Origin: Fistulifera solaris | Taxonomy: Eukaryota > Bacillariophyta > Bacillariophyceae > Naviculales > Stauroneidaceae | Direction of reading: 5' to 3' | NCBI GenBank assembly: GCA_030295235.1 | Contig: AP026124.1 | Span: 248,001-312,000, forward strand | Length of the DNA: 64,000 nucleotides | In this document: positions 30,682 to 42,401 of the stretch, in pieces | How the letters are laid out: every line of letters starts with the position of its first letter | Numbering within the stretch: position 1 is the first letter of the stretch | Notes under the pieces: model-generated | What the model saw: the letters and a program-made list of their open reading frames with translations, nothing else | The model's database searches: none | What the model was told of the DNA's origin: nothing | Program-made: the position numbers and the translations under genes

Positions 30682-32994
30682 ATGATGTTTCGAACAGGTG
30701 CTGCAGCATATGCTCTTTTAATACTGATTCCTTCCCCGCCAGCAGTGGCAGACGACGGACTCGACAAACCTTTCACTTCGTCTTTTGCCCGGTTAGAACA
30801 TGCTCCTTGTACCTCACTCTTTCACCGAAATGGACGAATCGGATGTGGAACGGAAGATACTTCGCTGCAAGTAGGAAAACTGAAATATTTCGACGGCAGT
30901 CTCCCGGATATAAAGAGCCCGTATGTTGCCGTCATGGACGAAGAAATGTTAACCGTCGATTCGATCAATACATTACTTTCGGCGCGCGGCGGATATTTGC
31001 AAGGAATTCTTGTCCTCAACTCGACTTCGGAAGAAGATGGAGGACAAAACAATCAATATTATTCCCCCGACTCTTTATATCCTCGAGGCTATGGTACTCC
31101 TTCCGCGAATCTTAATTACGGAACAAATGCGTATGCTTGGAATCCGAAAGGTCAAGGATTGTTTGATATTGACATGCATGGCATACCGATGGCTTACGTC
31201 ATTGATTCGGATGTTTCAAAATCCCTCCGGAAGGAGGCGCAGTCGGTTAGTGACGCTCCAGGGGATAATATTGTGGCAGAATTCAACTATTATATGGGTC
31301 CGGACAAAATGACCAGTGCCAAATGTCTCGCTTGGAAAGATGTCGCGACCAATCAGTGGAACCCAAAATGCTTACCCATCGGAGGAACTAGCGTATGGGC
31401 TACACCCGGTTCTCCTCCATCGTATGGTGACGCCGATAACGACAGCAATGCTAACATTCGACCGGTCGTTGTATTGGCTGCCGGAATGGATTCGACCAGT
31501 ATGTTTCACGACATTAGTCCTGGTGCAAACACAGCGGCCTCCAACATTCTCACTGTTCTGATGGCAGCCCGCTTGATTGGAAAATACGTCAATGATAGCA
31601 CATTGGACTCTTTGCCGAATCGAATTGTGTTCGCTTTGTTTGAGGCAGAGCAGTACGGTTTTGTTGGGTCGCGCTCCTTCCTTCGCGAAGTCGCTTACCC
31701 CGGTTTCGAATGCAAGAGTACTCTCGTTCGTGCAGTTTCAAGACTCGGTGAAAAGTCGGATCTAGCTTGCATCAATCCGGTACGCCCCAGCATGAAATTT
31801 ACTGGACTAGGACAGATCAAGGGAATGTTGTCAGTCGATCAGCTTGGCTACCTGCTAGGGGATGGTGTCCTCTATGTTCACGCGGATAACAACAACGACA
31901 CGTACGGCACTTTCTTGGCTAACATCATCAAAAATTCAGGAACGAACAGCTTCAGTGTTGCGTCGGCTACGGTGAACAATAACAACAATGCCTACCCCTA
32001 TCCTCCGACGCCACTAACATCCCTTCTTCATCTTTCCGAGGGTGCCGTTGGTGGAGCAGTGTTAACCGGGTACGACTATGCGTTCACCAATAAAGTCCCC
32101 TACCATTCCCACCGTGACTCTGCGGATTACTTTTCCGTCAATTTGAAGTCCATTGCCGCGGCAGCAACGATCGCCGCGCGGTCCATTTTGGCGGCGGCTT
32201 ACGACAATGGCAGCTACGACTACGCAACATCCGCTAATTACGCGAAGAATCTAATCGGCGAACTATCTTATGATGATAAAGACTTGGTGGCCTTATCCAA
32301 CTGTCTTCTGCACAATGGTCAGTGTGAGCTAATCCAGAAATACAGCTCGGTCGATGCGTCGAACGAGAGAATCCGTTTTGGTCGATACATGGGTTCGCCG
32401 AACCCCATGCCGAAAGCGGCGAACTTTTATGCAGGTGTATACCATCGATACTATGGACAACCGGTGGTCTCGGTCGGTGATCAGCTCTATGGCGCCTACA
32501 ATGGAAATGACTACGGAAACAAGGACTCGGATGCTGTTCACATTCTACCCGAAGCACTCGAAAGTGCTATTCATGGTTTGTTCAATGATTACCTCGGTCG
32601 CGGCTCGAGTTCGAATGGAAAGTTTACATCGTGCAAAACAGTATCGGATTGTGGAAATGTAGATTACTGCAGTGCCGAAGGCGACAGAGCCACTTGTACG
32701 GGTGGCGGTGTCTGTGTCTGTGAGCGAGCTTCCTACCACGTCGCTTTGGACGAAGCATTACTTCCTGCAGAAAACAAACCGGCTGGATTTTTTGTAGTCA
32801 ATGAGAACGACGAAGGCATCAGTGCCATGTATACCGAGCCGAATTGGTCGAACGATGTCGGCGTACGAGTCTATCGCGATGCCGGTTGGCTTCCCGGCTT
32901 CCTTTCGCTCGCGGCTGGGTTAGCCGTAGGGTCCGCGTCAATTTTTGCAGCCTTTGTTTTACGAATTGGTCTGAAGAAAGAAAAGCTGTATTAG
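30682..32994 (+). CDS. nicastrin, gamma-secretase subunit
   Basis: 770 residues. Signal peptide 1-23. The ectodomain has the nicastrin N-lobe (SLFHRNGRIGCGTEDTSLQVGKL, VAVMDEEMLTVDSINTLL) and the M28-peptidase-like domain (VVVLAAGMDSTSMFHDISPG, ASNILTVLMAARLIG, NRIVFALFEAEQYGFVGSRS, YHSHRDSADYFS). The DSTSMFHD segment in place of a full zinc-ligand set is typical of nicastrin, which is not a peptidase. A Cys-rich stretch (CKTVSDCGNVDYC...CVCE) precedes one C-terminal transmembrane helix (FLSLAAGLAVGSASIFAAFVL) and a short basic tail. It would assemble with presenilin, PEN-2 and APH-1 in the secretory pathway. No intron; start at the first true ATG. Confidence 0.92.
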   Translation: MMFRTGAAAYALLILIPSPPAVADDGLDKPFTSSFARLEHAPCTSLFHRNGRIGCGTEDTSLQVGKLKYFDGSLPDIKSPYVAVMDEEMLTVDSINTLLSARGGYLQGILVLNSTSEEDGGQNNQYYSPDSLYPRGYGTPSANLNYGTNAYAWNPKGQGLFDIDMHGIPMAYVIDSDVSKSLRKEAQSVSDAPGDNIVAEFNYYMGPDKMTSAKCLAWKDVATNQWNPKCLPIGGTSVWATPGSPPSYGDADNDSNANIRPVVVLAAGMDSTSMFHDISPGANTAASNILTVLMAARLIGKYVNDSTLDSLPNRIVFALFEAEQYGFVGSRSFLREVAYPGFECKSTLVRAVSRLGEKSDLACINPVRPSMKFTGLGQIKGMLSVDQLGYLLGDGVLYVHADNNNDTYGTFLANIIKNSGTNSFSVASATVNNNNNAYPYPPTPLTSLLHLSEGAVGGAVLTGYDYAFTNKVPYHSHRDSADYFSVNLKSIAAAATIAARSILAAAYDNGSYDYATSANYAKNLIGELSYDDKDLVALSNCLLHNGQCELIQKYSSVDASNERIRFGRYMGSPNPMPKAANFYAGVYHRYYGQPVVSVGDQLYGAYNGNDYGNKDSDAVHILPEALESAIHGLFNDYLGRGSSSNGKFTSCKTVSDCGNVDYCSAEGDRATCTGGGVCVCERASYHVALDEALLPAENKPAGFFVVNENDEGISAMYTEPNWSNDVGVRVYRDAGWLPGFLSLAAGLAVGSASIFAAFVLRIGLKKEKLY

Positions 32995-33725
32995 TTGAAT
33001 ATGCTTAAAAATTCGATTGTTTTGTTGAAGAATGGAATCGTGTTTCACAAGAATAGTTTTCTTGCAAGTAGTATTGTGATGTCTCAATGCTTGCCGTCAG
33101 CGTCTGTGCTTGTCTAGCATCTATCATTTTCCCTCTCCTATGCTTGATCCGCATTCGCCGGAAACAATTGTAGAGTTGGTCACCACGTGCGAGAAAAGCG
33201 AGAAGGAAAAGTTTAGAGGAGCCTAGTCTTGATCTACGCTTAATTATTCTTAAATTGACACTTGGCGTTATGGTAACGGTTAACCTCTGGCCTGGAAGTG
33301 ACGCTTCTGGCCAACATTTACGGAAAACCATCGACGCATTCATCATAAAGGGGGCTAAATAAATCTGCATGCTTCCTAAAGTGGTTTTAGTTAGCAACGG
33401 TAGAAGAACAAGCGGTAGTTTGTGAGTCGTGTGGACTAATGTTCCGCTCGGATATCTATTCATTCATGACTGAAGTGCAGTCGTGGTTATGTTGAGACTG
33501 CATTTGGAGCTATAGTAAACATGGCTTCCCAAACAATCGTAGCGTTACTGAAAGACTTCTCTTGGGACACTCCCCGCTACTGCGCCCACGTACATACAAA
33601 GTAAAGAGCAAACTTCTTCCTTTTCGCAAAACGATGAAATTGCCATTCGCAACGAATGAATCAAATAGTCTGTGCATTCCTTTTGCTCTTGCTCATCCGT
33701 TCTCAAGCATTGACATAAATTAACA
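32995..33725. other. intergenic spacer
   Basis: No supported gene; a 152-codon minus-strand frame (33005-33463) has no recognisable domain. It holds copy 3 of the two-box element. Confidence 0.55.
33465..33519 (-). repeat. two-box dispersed element, copy 3
   Basis: On the minus strand: TTTACTATAG at 33519-33510, a 24-nt spacer, CACGACTG at 33485-33478, then CTTCAGTCATGA ending at 33465. The second-box palindrome has perfect 5-bp arms. Confidence 0.7.
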
Positions 33726-34905
33726 ATGACGTCGCCTGAAGAGAGTGCCGATAACTTGACTACGCAGGGTCCGACAATTACTTCTCAAATGCTGACGCTC
33801 GGACTGGATGCCAGTGACGGTCGATCGCCAAAACGTTCGGTGGAAATGGTGGACAACAACCATGAATCGGAACGAAATACCTGGTGGAATAGAGCTTTTC
33901 ATTCCACGGATGGAGGCTTGGATAGTCGCGTAGCAGCAACGGTGCCAAGCGAGTCAGATAGACCACGCGTATTAGTTGACGAAGTCGACACAAATTACTC
34001 TTACGAACAAATGGGAGAGCATTTGACGGTTGCTACACACACTCATGAGATGGCCGATTCTAGAAAAGCCAGGACGATGATGCAGCAGGGAATACGAACG
34101 GTTAGAGGTACTTTTAAGAAACTGCAGAAGACGTGGATCCTTAATTCGAACAGCAGACGCTCCTTGACGGACCGAAGCCATATGATTTTACGAGATGGGC
34201 ATTTTTACTACAGAGACATGGAAAGTGCGGTTCCCTCTCGTAATGATGTTGAGTCTCACTGCAATTACTTTCAAGCACCCTCGAGTGTCGCAGACACCGA
34301 ACTGAAACGATATCGGGAAAGATTTGCTGATCTCAATAAAGATGCCAAGTGCTTAGAACTCGATCGATTATTAGACAACGACTTGCAACTGGATCCCACC
34401 GAAAACATTGAAGCGAACGAAGTGCAACGAGATGCACGTAGCAGTATCCTTCACACTGCTCAAACATCGTCTCTTTATTATGAGGTTGAGGGTGGTGGTA
34501 TGACGCTTCTTTGTTTACCAAGAGATCACGTAAGACTCACTATGGATCCAGAGCTGCAAACTGGGACATTGGCTGTTGAGCAATGGAGACGGGAGGATGA
34601 GACGAGATACGAAGTTCCCTGGTCTCGAAGGCCGTCTTGCTCGTTTTGCCCTAACTGCAAAAAAAGAATTTACTTTCTGTAGAGATTTCTCGATCCATCC
34701 TGACTTACGGTACACCCTTGTGGTCAACGACGACTTGTACCGAAATCTCATGTCAGAATTGAGCAGCCATCTTACCGAACCGTACTGTGGCATCAACCGT
34801 TGGTGTCTGGACGACGAAAAAGTGGATATTCGTGTCGCAATCGGATTTCTAATCATTGTCTTTTCACTTATGTTTGCTACAACTATTGTATGGCCAACTC
34901 AGTGA
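33726..34905 (+). CDS. hypothetical tail-anchored protein, one frameshift
   Basis: Not recognised. The frame breaks at C3 34617-34619; removing one C gives 392 residues with a smooth junction (RYEVPGLEGRLARFAL). Residues 1-230 are polar and probably disordered. The C-terminal third is folded (SLYYEVEGGGMTLLCLPRDHV, TAKKEFTFCRDFSIHPDLRYTLVVNDD) and ends in one hydrophobic helix (IGFLIIVFSLMFATTIV) followed by only four residues, the topology of a tail-anchored protein. The plausible membrane anchor in the second frame supports joining the two frames. Confidence 0.65.
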
Positions 34906-34931
34906 CGACCATTCGTCTAAAAACCACATTA

Positions 34932-37900
34932 CTACTTTGAGTTTGAAGACATGTGTGAGATTTGTCTCACTTTGAATATTTCAGGCCTTTTCGAGAGCTG
35001 CGAGACCAGTTCTCGACCTGCAGCTTTGGGAAAAGCAGACTGAATCGCAAATTCCATTATCGCCGTCGGCCGATCACCCGAAGAGGAGCTTCGTAGTCCA
35101 TATTGGGCTACTTTCACCGGTGACCCATCGTCGTGAACGGGTATAGATTTGATGAGTTTGATTGTGTGTCCCAAAGCATCGTCACGATACTCCGCTTCTA
35201 CGCGAAGGAGTATTGTTTCGGGTCCGTGCTCTTTATCCAATGATACAATAGTAAATTCCCCTAGAATCGACTGAATTGCTTCTGCGACCTCGAGCGATCT
35301 GGGACGTTCGTTTGGAGCTTTGTTGAGCATACTTGTTATCAGGGATTTTAAGGTTGGAAATGATGTACCGACTTTCTGATTCCAATCGGAGGGGAACTTG
35401 TGCGCACGAAGATTGGTCAAGCAGACGCTTCTTTCCATGCCAGTATACATTGGATAGCACAGTTCAAATAGGATAATTCCAAGAGAGTATATATCAGTAG
35501 AAGAATCATAGTCAGATGCATTTGTTTGCTCAGGCGATGCGTAAGACCGGGTTCCCAGATTTGTAGTTAGTATCGCCCGGCTTGAATTGTTCGGACTCAC
35601 TGCATCTGAAATGTCATCTTCAGTGGATGCCTCGCGGCTTAGCCCAAAATCTCCCACTTTGATAATGCCTTTCGTATCCATAAAGCAGTTGCTTGCTATG
35701 AGTGGAGGAAGTGAAGGACAGCAAGCCGACATTAGCATGAAAGATCAAGCAAAATGAGTAACGAATTATGAGGCGGTGCAAGTGCATCACAAAATATAAA
35801 AGAAATGAGACTTACGCTTGAGATCTCGATGGATGAGGCCTTGGTCGTGGACGTATTGAACAGCCTGAGCAATCTGAACAAACAATTGGAGCGCCCTTGG
35901 GATATCGATCCCAGACTCGAGTGAGCCGCGTCTGGCTTCTTCATTCATAAGGAACTCTGCCACAGTACTCTGGCTGCAGAGTTGCATTTGAATGTAGAGC
36001 GTGTGCTTTGCTGCATTGGTTTTGTCAGATTGTGTGTTGGGTTTCATACTTATGTCCCTACTCAATGTCACATTTCGTTTGTGGGAAAACTTTGCATTTT
36101 CGAAAGTTTCCGTTTCAAGAGTTCTACTATCATCGTTCTTGCTCTCTGACATGAACTCAACATCGTTGTGAAAGTTTTTCGCAAGCCGATCTCTCCGTAA
36201 ACTTGAAAAACTAAAGTTGGATGTCTTGTTCCATCCTAAAGGGTTACGTGCATTCACGTGCGTCCGCTGCACATTGTACGCTGAATGGTGGTCATCTTCC
36301 GAGTCTGTAGTAAAAAGAGAATTGTCTGTTGTATCATCAAATGTTTTCTGCTCTTCAGGTCCATTGCTCCTTGCTGCTGAGACCGGCTTTTCGTCGTCGT
36401 CAATTTCAAGCCAAGCAGTGTAATATCGAACAATGTTAGGATGATCGAGTACAGCAAGAATCTTTACTTCACGAAGCACACGCTGTAGGCGCCTCTGAAA
36501 TCCGGGATCGCCGGAATCTGCGCCCTTGACAGATATTTTCTTGATAGCGTATTCGCGTCCGTCAAGAACATTTTTACATCGATAAATCCTGCCGAATCCA
36601 CCAGCACCCAGCGCCTCAAATTCCTCAAACTCCGATGCATATCGAGAGTACCGAACCAAAGGTATGCCTCCCAGTTGAACAGGTTGTTTAGAATCTTCAA
36701 CAGGGCGCTGATTTTGTTCATTACCGGAAGCGGAAAGGATCATGCCATTGTCCTCGTTTTTGGACATGGCAGCGCTTCTCGACAAGTCATTCTTGCCCGT
36801 GAAGTTTGTGCTTTCTACAAAAGCTCCAGGTAAACTTTGGCTCCTTTTCAAGTTACCAGATCGAGGTGGGAGTTTTGAAGTAGAAGTTTCCAGGTCAAGC
36901 GAATAGGCAACATGGGGCCGTTTCTTCCTCGCGTCCGTCGTTGCTTCCAACAACCATTTTCTCTTTTTTGAGTTGTACAACCGATGGAGACCTACCGACA
37001 AAACAACCACACAAATCGCGAGAAATTCGACTACTCGCCAGCTCAACAAAAGTCCTCCCGATTGGATAGAAGTTCGCTGAGGAAGGGAAGTAAGAGTTGC
37101 TTTTTCAGGTTTGTTGAAGACAAATCCAAGTCTAGCTTCAAAAGTATCGTCTTCAACGAGACAAGTATTCCCAATAGAAAGCGCTGTTTGTCTGTGATTT
37201 CTAGACTCTCCAGAAGGAAGCAATTTTTGGGGCTCTTTTCGTCCCACATCCCATCCCACTTCTTGCGGGCGATAGTGCGCACGAGCTGCCTCCCCATGCC
37301 GCTTTTGACCAAGTCTCATCATGTTCTACAGTTTCGCGAGGCGGATAGGTGAGCTCTAACTGTTTGCTTTCCGTCTCTTCGCTCATTTCATCGAAGTCGA
37401 GGTCACTTTCTACGACTGTGACCGTAGTCCATTGCCCGTTGCTTATTCCAAAAACAGAGGAAAGGACGCTGGGAGTAGTCTGTTGCCATAAAATGCTGCC
37501 ATTCTCCGGATCCACCGCAGATAATGTGCGACCAGCATTTGAAAACAAGATAGAGGGCATTTTCGCTTGTCTGAAATGACTCTCCGTCAGGCCCACGAAA
37601 TCATCTTCATCTGCCTCGAGGACAGTCTCGTCATCAAACAAAACATCTCGAAAATCCAATGCTTGATAGTTCCCCAGTGAAACATTCCAAGCTTGTTCCC
37701 CTGTAGACTCGGAAACATGTCGAATCCAGTACTCCTTTCTTTGTAAAAGTAACGCAGCTTCCGTCGGCCGCTTTTCTCTTGAAATGGACTCCCCATTTTC
37801 CGTCTTCCACAAAAGATGCCCCTTATCATCCAATGCGATAAGACTTGTTTCTGACGATGCCGTTAAAATTCCGCATTCCTGTGTAGTGGGAGTACAGCTT

Positions 37901-38331
37901 CGGATGGGATGCTCCAAGATAGAATGGATGGAAAAAGGTAGCACTTCAAGAGACGGGTCACCGCTTTCAGAGAGTTCTGAATAGGAATACAAGCGACCGT
38001 CCAAGCCTGGAACAATCGACACGGATGAGTCCTCTGGCTGCTGCTCTTCGGAAAGTACAGTATCCGATCTATGTTTTTGTAACAGCGGATCCGTGGAAAC
38101 ACTCGCCTCTAATTTTCCAGTCCACGCATTCATTGTGACCAACGTCCCGTCCGTCAAGGATAGAAGTAAAAACGACGACGAGCGGTCATCGCTCTTGCCG
38201 TTAAACGAAGGAATGGAATGTGTTTCTTCATTGTTTAAGGACGCCAAGGAAAGCACCATCAGATAGGAAATAAAAAGAGCGAGGAGAGCGCATTTGAGAG
38301 ACCGTCTTTTACGTGACCGAATTCCGTACAT
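34932..38331 (-). CDS. PERK-like eIF2alpha kinase (ER stress sensor), one frameshift
   Basis: Start at ATG 38331; intron 35696-35815 (120 nt); 1092 residues once one extra G (C4 at 37292-37295 on plus) is removed. Architecture: signal anchor/peptide (CALLALFISYLMVLSLASL); a lumenal domain with PQQ-like strands (LLSLTDGTLVTMNAWTGKL, SLIALDDKGHLLWKTENGES, RTLSAVDPENGSILWQQT); a transmembrane helix near residues 432-452 (VVEFLAICVVVLSVGLHRLY); and a cytosolic kinase with GAGGFGRIYRC, YAIKKI, HRDLKPSNCFMD split by the intron, DFGLS, GTRSYASPEQ and DIYSLGIILFELC. A ~120-residue insert between N-lobe strands (HPNIVRYYTAWLEID ... LYIQMQLC) is characteristic of the PEK/GCN2 family. It would phosphorylate eIF2alpha during ER stress. 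Confidence 0.92.
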
Positions 38332-38929
38332 TTTGGAACATGTAGTTGGATCTCTACGCCACAAATAAGCTTCCCTTCACAGTGTTGATTTCGCAAGGGG
38401 GTTGAATGTGTTGCTCTGTAGAAGACAAAGGACTTTCTCGCCCGCTCTGAACGCTGCCGGAAAATGCTCGTTTCCTCATGGTGTCGTCGTTGTGTCGTGC
38501 AGTGTCTTGGGTCTTCCGAAAAATCGCTAGCTGGAACTTTCCACGTCGTATCGGTATCCAATAAGTACAACCCATAACGTCTGACATCACTGACACATGA
38601 CTTCGTTTTTGTATCCAAAACCATAATGAATATTTTATCGAAGGTACTTTTGTATCCGAGATATTGTAGGCCCAAGTTCGCGTCTGCATGTCTGCATTCG
38701 CAATGAAGCGTCGTATCGTGATTCCGATTAAACACACCGACGATGATTGTGCGCGATGGATGCGAATGCGATGATGTGTCTCTCGATCGTACCAGGTATC
38801 TTGACCTGAATCAGATTCACAAAATAAACAATTCGATCTCCTACTATCGAGAAAGACGTTTCCCCAGCTAAATATTATAGCTCGTCGTACCCAGCTGTAT
38901 TTTCGACTACATCACTGCCTTTCTTGACG
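38332..38929. other. intergenic spacer, divergent promoters
   Basis: It lies between the PERK-like gene (-) and CYP38 (+). Two overlapping minus-strand frames here (ending at 38259 and 38354) have no domain and overlap the kinase 5' end, so they are not called. Confidence 0.5.
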
Positions 38930-40453
38930 ATGAAGATCTCATTCGCAGCAATCACGTGCCTGGCTCTTTCGACCACGTCGGCTGGTGCCTTCGCACCCAG
39001 CACCAACTCTCCGCATCGGATCTCTACAGAACTAAATGCGTCGCCGAAATGGTTGCAAAAGGCACAACAGACACTAGTCACAGCTGGTGTTGCTGCAAGT
39101 CTGTGGTCGGCACCCGCTTTTCTGGACTCAACCGGCTTCTTTCCGACCACATCGACCGTCACCGCCAAGGAAATGGCCAGCGGAAGTGGCTCGCGAGTGA
39201 ACAAAGACGCCGAGTCTCTTCTACGTTACGGCCTTCCCATAAATAATAAGGAGGTATGTATTGTTTATGGCGAACATTGCCTTGTCTGTTTATCTGCGAG
39301 CTCGCCTGACATTCTTGATTGTTTGTCATGATTTCATATTCTCACCTTTTCCCCTTACTGATCAGGTTCGAAAACTACAAGTTGTTCTAGAAGATGTCAA
39401 GTACGACATTCAATCAAAGCGAAAGGGAGCCGCATTGTCGGGGAGCCAGAAAGCCAAGGCAATTCTAAACAGCAAAGATACGGAGAAGATGAAAGCCGCT
39501 TGTCGCGAGCCAGATGTCTGCCAGAAGTACATCACCGCCATGATACAAGAAATGGATCCTCTTTCGGCCGCCTTGAAGGAATCGCAGGATACATTTCAAG
39601 GCAGTGATCAAGAGCGAGCTGCCCTGGATAAAGCCTATGAGGCACAGAACAAAGCGGTAGCAAGTCTTTCTCTTCTTGAAGAGCAGATGGTGCCAAAGGG
39701 GTACAAAGTTCCCGTTCCGGAAGAATACAACGATTTGCCACAATTACAGGGACGCGCAACGGTCACAATGACTTTGGTGAAACCCAACAAAGCTCCTTTC
39801 CAGGTGGACGCCGTGTCCTATCCCGAAGCGAAAATGAAAGTGGTGATTGATGGTTATAATGCTCCAGTTACAGGTGGAAACTTTTTGGAGTTGGTTCAGA
39901 AGGGTTTCTACGACAAAATGCCGATTCAACGTTCGGACGGATTTGTAGTGCAAACGGGAAGACCAGAAGGCAATGCTGAGGGATATGTTGCTCCCGGAAG
40001 CAAGAGCGTAGGGAATGGCAAGAACGGCGAACGTCTTATTCCTCTCGAGATTTTTGTGAAAGGTGACAAGGCTCCCATTTATGAAGTTACCATTGAGGAC
40101 GAAGGACGAGGTGGAGAAGCGACAGTCATTCCTTTCAGTAGTTATGGTGCCATGGGATGGGCGCGTGAAGAATACGACCCCAATTCCGGAAGTTCCCAAT
40201 TCTTTTGGCTTCTCTTCGACTCAGACTTGACACCGGCGGGAAAGAATGTTTTGGATGGCAGATACCCATGGTACGTACCGACTTAGCAAACTGTCTCATG
40301 TAACGTTAATACTTGCTTTGAAGCTCACCGCTCTGCTTTAGTTTTGGGTACGTGGTGGAAGGCGCTGACTTTTTGAAGGCAGTGGAAGAAGGCGATATCA
40401 TTGTGTCAGCCAAGGTAACAGAAGGTGCCGAGAACTTGATCTTGCCAAAGTAA
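38930..40453 (+). CDS. CYP38: thylakoid-lumen cyclophilin CYP38/TLP40-like
   Basis: Peptidyl-prolyl isomerase-like protein; the plant homologue assists photosystem II assembly. Exons 38930-39253, 39366-40270 and 40342-40453 (introns 112 and 71 nt), 446 residues. Targeting is clear: signal peptide MKISFAAITCLALSTTSAGA with SAGAFAP at the diatom cleavage site, a Ser/Thr/Asn-rich transit peptide, then a second hydrophobic stretch ending in Ala (VAASLWSAPAFLDS) for lumen entry. The mature part has the helical CYP38 N-domain (VRKLQVVLEDVKYDIQSK...) and a divergent cyclophilin domain (VVIDGYNAPVTGGNFLELVQKGFYD, GSSQFFWLLFDSDLTP, LDGRYPCFGYVVEG). All splice junctions keep frame. Confidence 0.93.
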
Positions 40454-41176
40454 GTTAAGAACTCGCTACAGCTCGGCTAGGACACATAATTGCACAGTCT
40501 ACAAATATTTCAAGCTAATTGTGATGGTTACGGCGTTGTAACGAGGGGCGCTACTTGACCGCTGAATCACTGCCCAGAGGCTATTAAAAAAAGTTAAAAG
40601 TATAAGGTTAGCTAAAGACTGATTGCTGGCACCTATTTTAAATTTTGATGCAGTAGTCTAAGGTTCCGTGTCAACGAAACTTTATTTGGCTTCGGACGAC
40701 AGGTCAACAATTCCTGCTTTGTCGAGCATGACTGCCCGTAGGAAAAGATGATTTTCTAAATAATATTTCGTACATCGAAATGAAGCTTTGTTATATGAAA
40801 TGGTGCGTAAAGTGTGAAATGAATCTTTTTCGGGCGACTGATCGGTTTTCCAGGTTCTTCTGTACTTCTCCAATACCAATGACCCTGTCAGAAGCCTTCT
40901 CGTAAGAAGAAAACAGAGAAACAAACATTTCAGAGTGAGAAAGGCGGAATGAAAAAGCGAGTGGAATTTGGTCATGAGCAAAGGTACAGGTCATACTCTT
41001 CCTATCAAAAACTCAATCTCATCATTCATCGGCACGATTCCCCGAGTTTCTATCTGACATTTTGCCAACTAGCTCGGTTAATTCGGTTTCCGATTTGTGT
41101 AACGTAAGCGAGTCTCTTTTCATAATCATTCTGTTTCGGTAGCAAACTCTTTATAAGATGTTGAACGTACATGTTG
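40454..41176. other. intergenic spacer
   Basis: No gene supported; a 99-codon minus frame (40682-40981) has no domain. Confidence 0.5.
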
Positions 41177-41865
41177 TTAGTCCACCAACATTTGCTTGGC
41201 AATCTCATCTCGTTTTTCCTTTCCAAATAGATGTTCCCCCAATGTGAGTGCAAATTGAATCGATGTACCGGGACCTTGCGACGTGATCATATTTTCGGTC
41301 ACTACGACAAGATCTTTGGAGTAATTGGGAATCGTTTCTTGAAAATGAGGTGCCGGGTAACATGTCGCAGCCGCTCCCTCCTCGATCAACCCGTGCGTCG
41401 CCAAGGCCACGGCCGGTGCCGCACAGATCGCACCAAACAATTTGTTGGCACTTTTTGTTTCCGCAGCAATTCAATGAGCGGCTCACAATCCCGTAAAGCT
41501 TCCGCCCCGGGTAGGCCACCGGGCAACACAATCAAGTCCCATTCGCGGGTCACCGCGTCTTCGATGACTTGATCGGCTTGTACTTGAATACCCCGACTCA
41601 TCGTACAAAGCAATGTTCCGTCAGGGTTCACCGAGGCTGTAGTTACTTTTGCACCAAATCGAGTCAATGTATCGGTAATGCAGGTTGTTTCGATTTCTTC
41701 ACTCCCATGGGCGATGGGCACTAAGACTTGTTTCGTCATGCTTCGAGCGGTGGAAGAATAGAAAGTAGATGATAACGGCGATGACTTGAAAGCGGAACTG
41801 AAGCTTAGAAAAGCGAGAAGAGGAGTGTTTCGAGAAAGCAAGAGTCTCTTTGCGAGGAATGACAT
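41177..41865 (-). CDS. DJ-1/PfpI family protein, one frameshift
   Basis: DJ-1/PARK7-like: KQVLVPIAHGSEEIETTCITDTLTRFGAKVT at the start of the domain, LIVLPGGLPGAEALRD, and the nucleophile-elbow cysteine in FGAICAAP. The glutamate that pairs with the cysteine is in GSEEIE. The frame breaks at T5 41452-41456 (plus strand), which should be T6; the junction then reads LRKQKSANKLFGAIC and the protein has 229 residues. About 45 residues precede the domain (LLLSRNTPLLAFLSFSSAFK), Ser-rich and hydrophobic, pointing to organelle targeting; SSAFKSS weakly resembles a diatom plastid cleavage site, but mitochondria are also possible. Likely role: glyoxalase/deglycase or redox protection. Confidence 0.88.

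Positions 41866-42401
<536 letters not shown>

Noticed and set aside
38354-38737. 127-codon minus-strand frame upstream of the PERK-like gene
   Set aside because: No domain, overlaps another open frame, and sits in the probable promoter region.
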